29,445 bases of DNA from Methanobacterium sp. (GTDB lineage Archaea > Methanobacteriota > Methanobacteria > Methanobacteriales > Methanobacteriaceae), in NCBI GenBank assembly GCA_003151535.1, contig PLXT01000053.1, positions 23,293 through 52,737 on the forward strand, read 5' to 3'. The notes under the pieces are model-generated. The model ran no database searches, was not told the origin of the DNA, and saw only the letters and a list, made by a program, of their open reading frames with translations. How positions within the stretch are numbered: position 1 is the stretch's first letter; every line of letters starts with the position of its first letter. Shown in pieces: positions 25,304 to 29,445 of this stretch. The position numbers and the translations under genes are program-made.

Positions 25304-27461
25304 TCTGTCCATTTCCATCATCAAATAATCTACTTTTACTGTTAAAGAAGTAAGTGTAATTTTGAACCTTTACCTGACTATCAAGGCTATCATAAAATTT
25401 ACCATCTTTAACATTAGCTTCTCCCATATACAAATAACCATTAATTGTTTTGTTGTTGAAGTTTATTCCTACCACATTTGTATTTACACCGCCCATTGAC
25501 AGACGTTCAAAACCAATGGCATCTGTATATATATTAATATCATCATCACGATAAGTTCCAAACCATTTTGCAGTTGCTATCTCACTATCGTAGATGTATA
25601 ATTCACCACGCGGTATCCCAGTTTTATCATATTCCGGTGAAAATGGAATGCCCGTGAATTCGTATTGCAGATGGGTGTTGCATATAAACAGTGAAATTAG
25701 AAGCACTAATATCAAAGCTACTTTAAGATCTGGTTTTTTAATTATTTTATTTAGAAGTTCTGCAATCTTAAATGTTCCAATTATGAAGAGTGGAACTGTA
25801 AATATTAATAGCTGGAAGAAAAGTCTGTCAGAACCATAAAAGAACGATACAGATGGTAATATAATAAACAAAGCTAACAAGATCAGTGATAAAAATCCTG
25901 CAAACAATAGTTTAGAGTCCAACGATGTTATTCCCTCATAAATGAAGACTGTTTTATATTTTATAATTTTTCTAAATTTCACAAGTAGGGTTAATAAACC
26001 AATTCCAATGGTAACAAAGATCAGATCATTAACAAGTACCGCTATTAAGTTTGGAAGATTTCTTATACCTATTCCTAATATACTTAACACTGTTCCTTCT
26101 CTTGAACTTTCAAAAGCAATACTACCACCTCCAGCACCAGTAGCTGATGCTGTAGCAGCAACTGTAGATTGAATTGCTTCGGATCCTGCTAAAAATTGTA
26201 CTTTAGCATAAAGTATGAACCATAAAATGATTACAAATAAATAAATTAATAAAACCTCAAAATTTACTATTGTAATCCTCCGTTCTACATATAAATTCTT
26301 TAAAAATGGTAAAAGTAAAATCGGTACAAGTAATGCAAATGCAACGTATGATGTAGAATAATGAGATACAACCATTGAAGATACTAATATTAAGAAGAGA
26401 AATTTTTTAACTCCTGATTTTTCAAATTTAGTTTCACCAAAACAGTCGAATACAACTAATACAGCCAAGAAAAAGAAAATTACTGCTACTTCCTGTCTTA
26501 CTGCTCCTACAATATCGATGAAAAATACTTGAAACACGAAGAGAAGAGAAGCAAGAAATGCGAATTTATGGTTTAAATATTTTTTAGAAACAGTGTAAAC
26601 CATTAAGGGTAAAACACTTCCCAATACTCCAAATAAAAGTTTAAACACATATTCGGGGTTCATGTTTGTTATTACTTGATAAATAGTGGGAAGTATGGTT
26701 ATGCTTAAACAGGCATTGTAAGGGTTGTAATAACTATTGATGTCCCAATGGAAATTAGCAAGTGTAAACTGGAAAAAATAAAATTCCTGATGAACATCCC
26801 GTCCGATTATATGGTACGAAGTAAGTGCATACATTAGAATTAATCCCAAACCTATCATGAAAAGAGCTATAGGATATGTAACTGGATGTATTCTATCCTT
26901 TAGATATGTTATTACAACCACATAGGCTGGTATCAGAAATAGCATGGTTAATATTAAGATATTATTTAAGGACGTGTTCATTAGATATGTACCAAGAACA
27001 GCGAGTAACGGGAACAAGATAGGGAAAATTATTGGAGATAATAATTTATCACCCCGTTTAAATTCATAGTTAAAAATATGAGAAGTTTTAAAATCATCAA
27101 TATTTCGAATATAAGCAAAAATTGATAAGAGTATTGTTAATATGTTTAATGATATTAAAAGGGGAGTTAATGATAATGGCTTCATTAATACCGGATAAAG
27201 GGTGTTGAGGAAAAGTCCAACTCCCAGTAGTACTGATATACTTAAACCAACTGATAAAAGAAATTTAATTAAAAATTCTATTTTATTCTGTCGTAAAATT
27301 GTTAAGATCAAAAATCCAGGTACTATTGTAAAGAATAAAAATGGTATTATATCCCTTATAAGTGTTAAATTTAATATTATAACGAGATCTGCTATTAATA
27401 ACATTAAAATTGTAATAATAAACCATTGTTTGGCTTGAAACCTTTTAATTATATTTAACAT
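25293..27461 (-). CDS. large membrane protein, DUF2206-like, putative GT-C glycosyltransferase
   Basis: 722-residue paralogue of the protein at 10010-12391, with a dozen or more helices and a polar C-terminal domain. The N-terminal 130 residues carry a DUF1616-like membrane part (VPGF at 47-50, LLSVGLS at 68-74, YIRN at 117-120). Then follow GRDVHQE (D222, E226), YNACLSI, a VRQEVAV helix (321-327) and SHYSTSY (366-372). These are the residues shared with the paralogue. It ends with SRLFDDGNGQIYS, again shared. The acidic pair at the start of an outer loop is where GT-C enzymes keep their catalytic residue, so an outer-face sugar transferase is inferred. GGGAG lies nine bases before the ATG. 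Confidence 0.7.
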   Translation of the reverse strand: MLNIIKRFQAKQWFIITILMLLIADLVIILNLTLIRDIIPFLFFTIVPGFLILTILRQNKIEFLIKFLLSVGLSISVLLGVGLFLNTLYPVLMKPLSLTPLLISLNILTILLSIFAYIRNIDDFKTSHIFNYEFKRGDKLLSPIIFPILFPLLAVLGTYLMNTSLNNILILTMLFLIPAYVVVITYLKDRIHPVTYPIALFMIGLGLILMYALTSYHIIGRDVHQEFYFFQFTLANFHWDINSYYNPYNACLSITILPTIYQVITNMNPEYVFKLLFGVLGSVLPLMVYTVSKKYLNHKFAFLASLLFVFQVFFIDIVGAVRQEVAVIFFFLAVLVVFDCFGETKFEKSGVKKFLFLILVSSMVVSHYSTSYVAFALLVPILLLPFLKNLYVERRITIVNFEVLLIYLFVIILWFILYAKVQFLAGSEAIQSTVAATASATGAGGGSIAFESSREGTVLSILGIGIRNLPNLIAVLVNDLIFVTIGIGLLTLLVKFRKIIKYKTVFIYEGITSLDSKLLFAGFLSLILLALFIILPSVSFFYGSDRLFFQLLIFTVPLFIIGTFKIAELLNKIIKKPDLKVALILVLLISLFICNTHLQYEFTGIPFSPEYDKTGIPRGELYIYDSEIATAKWFGTYRDDDINIYTDAIGFERLSMGGVNTNVVGINFNNKTINGYLYMGEANVKDGKFYDSLDSQVKVQNYTYFFNSKSRLFDDGNGQIYS

Positions 27462-27648
27462 TGAATAATTCTCCCGTATTCATCTATTATTTTTATAAGT
27501 GTAACTGTTATTGACTTTTAATTTGTATAAAAGATTAATCTGAAAATACGCTATAAATTTGTGAATAACTATTCAAGTTCTAGAATTTTAATTATTTATT
27601 AATTTCTAGTTAATAGAAAGAATATTCACATTTGTTTAGTAGATATAT

Positions 27649-28764
27649 TTATATTAATTTATTATATAGTTTTTCAGTCTTCTCAGCAATTCCAGACCAA
27701 GTATATTTATTTTTCACAAGTTTTCTTCCATTAATACCCATAATATCAGGATTATTACATTCTAAAATATTTATAATAGCCTCTGAAAGTTTAACAACAT
27801 CTTTTGGAGGGATTATTATTCCGGATTTACTTTTTTTAACATCATCAGCAACACCTACTATTTCAGTGCTAATTACAGGTGTTTGACAGGCCATAGCCTC
27901 TAAAACAACAATACCAAAACCTTCCTGTTTGGATGAGATTGAGGGCAGTACAAAAATACTGTATCTATTGTAGTATTCAACAATTTTCTCCTCTGGAATA
28001 AATCCATGAAATTCAACATTATCTGTAAGATCATTGTCAACAACCATTTTACGATAATATTCTAATAAAGAACCTTTTCCACCAACAATTAATTTAACAT
28101 CAGGAATAACATTTTTGACTACATTTAATGCTTTTAAGAGGTAGTCAAGGCCTTTATATCGATGAAATTCATCTAAAAGACTAAGGAAAAATAATGTATT
28201 TTTTTGTTTTGGTAGATTTAATGGTTTAAATTTTTCAACATCAACACCATTAGGTATAACCTCTATTTTATCCTCATAATTTTCAAGATAAAGACTATAT
28301 TCAACGTAGCTCGGTTGGGTTATAACTATTCTATCTGCATTGTTTAACAGGGATTTAAGGGCTGTTGAGTTATAGAAATTAGCTATATGATTTGCAATTC
28401 CAGTTCCTATTATATCGTTGTGATAGGTTACAACTAATGGTTTGCCTTTAATTTTTGATATGATATTACTCCAGTCAGCACTCCATGGAGTTGGAATATG
28501 TGTGTGTATTATATCAAAGTCTTCACTGGACAGTGCAAATGGAAATCCTGGTGTAATGTTGGTATTAGCAATTTTTGTTATATAATGAAGCCTTTTAATA
28601 TTAATACCATTCACTATTTCTTCTTTTATGGATGATGGTTCGTTGGCACATATTACCTTAACATCATGGCCAAGTTTAACCAGTTCCTTTGACATGTAGT
28701 AGACATAATTTTCCACACCACCAGTGAAGGGATAAAACCTTACGGGTGTTTGAACGATCTTCAT
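27649..28764 (-). CDS. GT4 glycosyltransferase, PimA/AglL-like
   Basis: 371-residue GT-B enzyme with all usual GT4 parts: FYPFTGGVENYVYYMSKEL and HDVKVICA at the N-terminus, DIIHTHIP, VVTYHND, then VIPNGVDVEKFKP at the domain linker, LLDEFHRYKGLDYLLKAL, and EX7E at E281 and E289 in EGFGIVVLE. It resembles transferases acting on lipid or lipid-linked acceptors in surface-glycan loci; specificity is not visible. AAAGGAT lies seven bases before the ATG. It is divergent from nothing in this window and lies between the large membrane protein and another GT4 gene, all on the minus strand. Confidence 0.9.
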   Translation of the reverse strand: MKIVQTPVRFYPFTGGVENYVYYMSKELVKLGHDVKVICANEPSSIKEEIVNGINIKRLHYITKIANTNITPGFPFALSSEDFDIIHTHIPTPWSADWSNIISKIKGKPLVVTYHNDIIGTGIANHIANFYNSTALKSLLNNADRIVITQPSYVEYSLYLENYEDKIEVIPNGVDVEKFKPLNLPKQKNTLFFLSLLDEFHRYKGLDYLLKALNVVKNVIPDVKLIVGGKGSLLEYYRKMVVDNDLTDNVEFHGFIPEEKIVEYYNRYSIFVLPSISSKQEGFGIVVLEAMACQTPVISTEIVGVADDVKKSKSGIIIPPKDVVKLSEAIINILECNNPDIMGINGRKLVKNKYTWSGIAEKTEKLYNKLI

Positions 28765-29127
28765 AATAATTATCCTTTATTTTTTTTAGATATTGAATGA
28801 TATTTATTGGTTAAAAATTCGTATTAACAATATATAATGTTTTATTGTTTGATGGTACTTATTAAATGTGGATAGATTATCTGTATTTATTTGATGTTGA
28901 TACTAGCTACAAAACAAAAATTAATTGGTACAATTATTTAGTATTATATTCTATAACATGTTTGGTAAAATAATTCTATTAAATTAGATTCAACTATATT
29001 GAACTCGATTATGTTTACATATTTTTTTATGGATATTTTTATAATAAATCCGACAATAATAATTAAAACCAAACATTATCGTAACTATTTTAGTTAAATA
29101 AATTCTTTATAGGGATTTTAAATTGTA
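28765..29127. other. 363-base AT-rich intergenic region
   Basis: No coding frame is supported here. On the minus strand, ATTATATATTG at about 28830-28840 is a plausible TATA box for the GT4 gene that starts at 28764, giving a leader of roughly 45 bases. The rest is low-complexity AT-rich DNA that probably also holds the transcript end of the gene to the right. Confidence 0.4.
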
Positions 29128-29445
29128 TTAAATAATTTTTCTGTAAACCTTTTCAAGGGAATCCACAATAATTTTCCAATCATATCCACGGGACATCTCA
29201 ATACATTTATCTCTAAATTCCTTGTGCGATTCAATGGATTTAATTGTCTTATCTGCCATATCGTTTGTTTCTAATTGTGTTTTATAACCATTTACACCGT
29301 CGACTACAAGGTCAACAGCAGCATTCATAGGATGATCAACTGTAACAACAGGAATTCCACATGCATTGGCTTCAATAACAACCATTCCAAAGCCTTCTCT
29401 TGTTGATGGAAGTACAAGAACCTTTGATGATTTCATATATCCAAT
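29128..29445 (-). CDS. GT4 glycosyltransferase, C-terminal part, cut by window edge
   Basis: The visible 105 residues are the end of a GT-B glycosyltransferase; the frame is open to the window edge and the N-terminus lies outside. The fragment has SSKVLVLPSTREGFGMVVIE, which contains the EX7E motif, then ANACGIPVVTVDHPMNAA and a VDGVNGYKT nucleotide-contact loop. It continues the minus-strand run of GT4 genes. An ATG at 29434-29436 is internal, not the real start. Confidence 0.85.
   Translation of the reverse strand: MGYMKSSKVLVLPSTREGFGMVVIEANACGIPVVTVDHPMNAAVDLVVDGVNGYKTQLETNDMADKTIKSIESHKEFRDKCIEMSRGYDWKIIVDSLEKVYRKII

Overview
The window comes from a hydrogenotrophic methanogenic archaeon of the order Methanobacteriales; Methanobacterium is the likeliest genus, but the sequence alone does not settle it. 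The main evidence is an almost complete eha operon in its characteristic gene order. Supporting signs are archaeal TATA-type promoters, GGAGG/GGTGAT ribosome binding sites and an AT-rich genome.

Region 1 (1-9768, all on the minus strand, read right to left) holds ehaA through ehaQ. Together they encode the membrane-bound energy-converting [NiFe] hydrogenase Eha: a series of small membrane proteins (EhaA-G, I, K, L), an antiporter-like fragment (EhaH), a NuoH-like subunit (EhaJ), a small soluble protein (EhaM), the hydrogenase small and large subunits (EhaN, EhaO) and two polyferredoxins with six and ten [4Fe-4S] motifs (EhaP, EhaQ). EhaQ runs off the left edge. In methanogens Eha uses the ion gradient to drive ferredoxin reduction with H2, which replenishes the reduced ferredoxin needed for the first step of CO2 reduction. 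Most genes overlap by a few bases or are separated by short gaps, so they are probably one transcription unit from a promoter just upstream of ehaA. ehaQ has no ATG, GTG or TTG in a sensible place.

Region 2 (10010-29445) is a more AT-rich surface-glycan locus. A block on the plus strand (12658-25254) encodes a one-helix DUF1616-type surface protein, a GalE/WbpP-like sugar epimerase, a Wzx-type flippase, four GT2 glycosyltransferases, three GT4 glycosyltransferases and a GDP-mannose 4,6-dehydratase-like enzyme. It is bracketed by two minus-strand paralogues (10010-12391 and 25293-27461) that encode very large membrane proteins resembling DUF2206. These have GT-C-like features and may transfer lipid-linked sugars on the outer face of the membrane. 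Two further minus-strand GT4 genes follow, the last cut by the right edge. The gene set fits making nucleotide sugars, assembling a lipid-linked oligosaccharide in the cytoplasm, flipping it and elaborating it outside. No AglB oligosaccharyltransferase lies in the window.

The most interesting points are the DUF1616 architecture apparently split between divergent neighbouring genes, the conserved acidic motif in the paired large membrane proteins, the unusual start of ehaQ and a recently duplicated GT2 gene. No tRNA, rRNA, CRISPR array, insertion sequence or integrase was seen.
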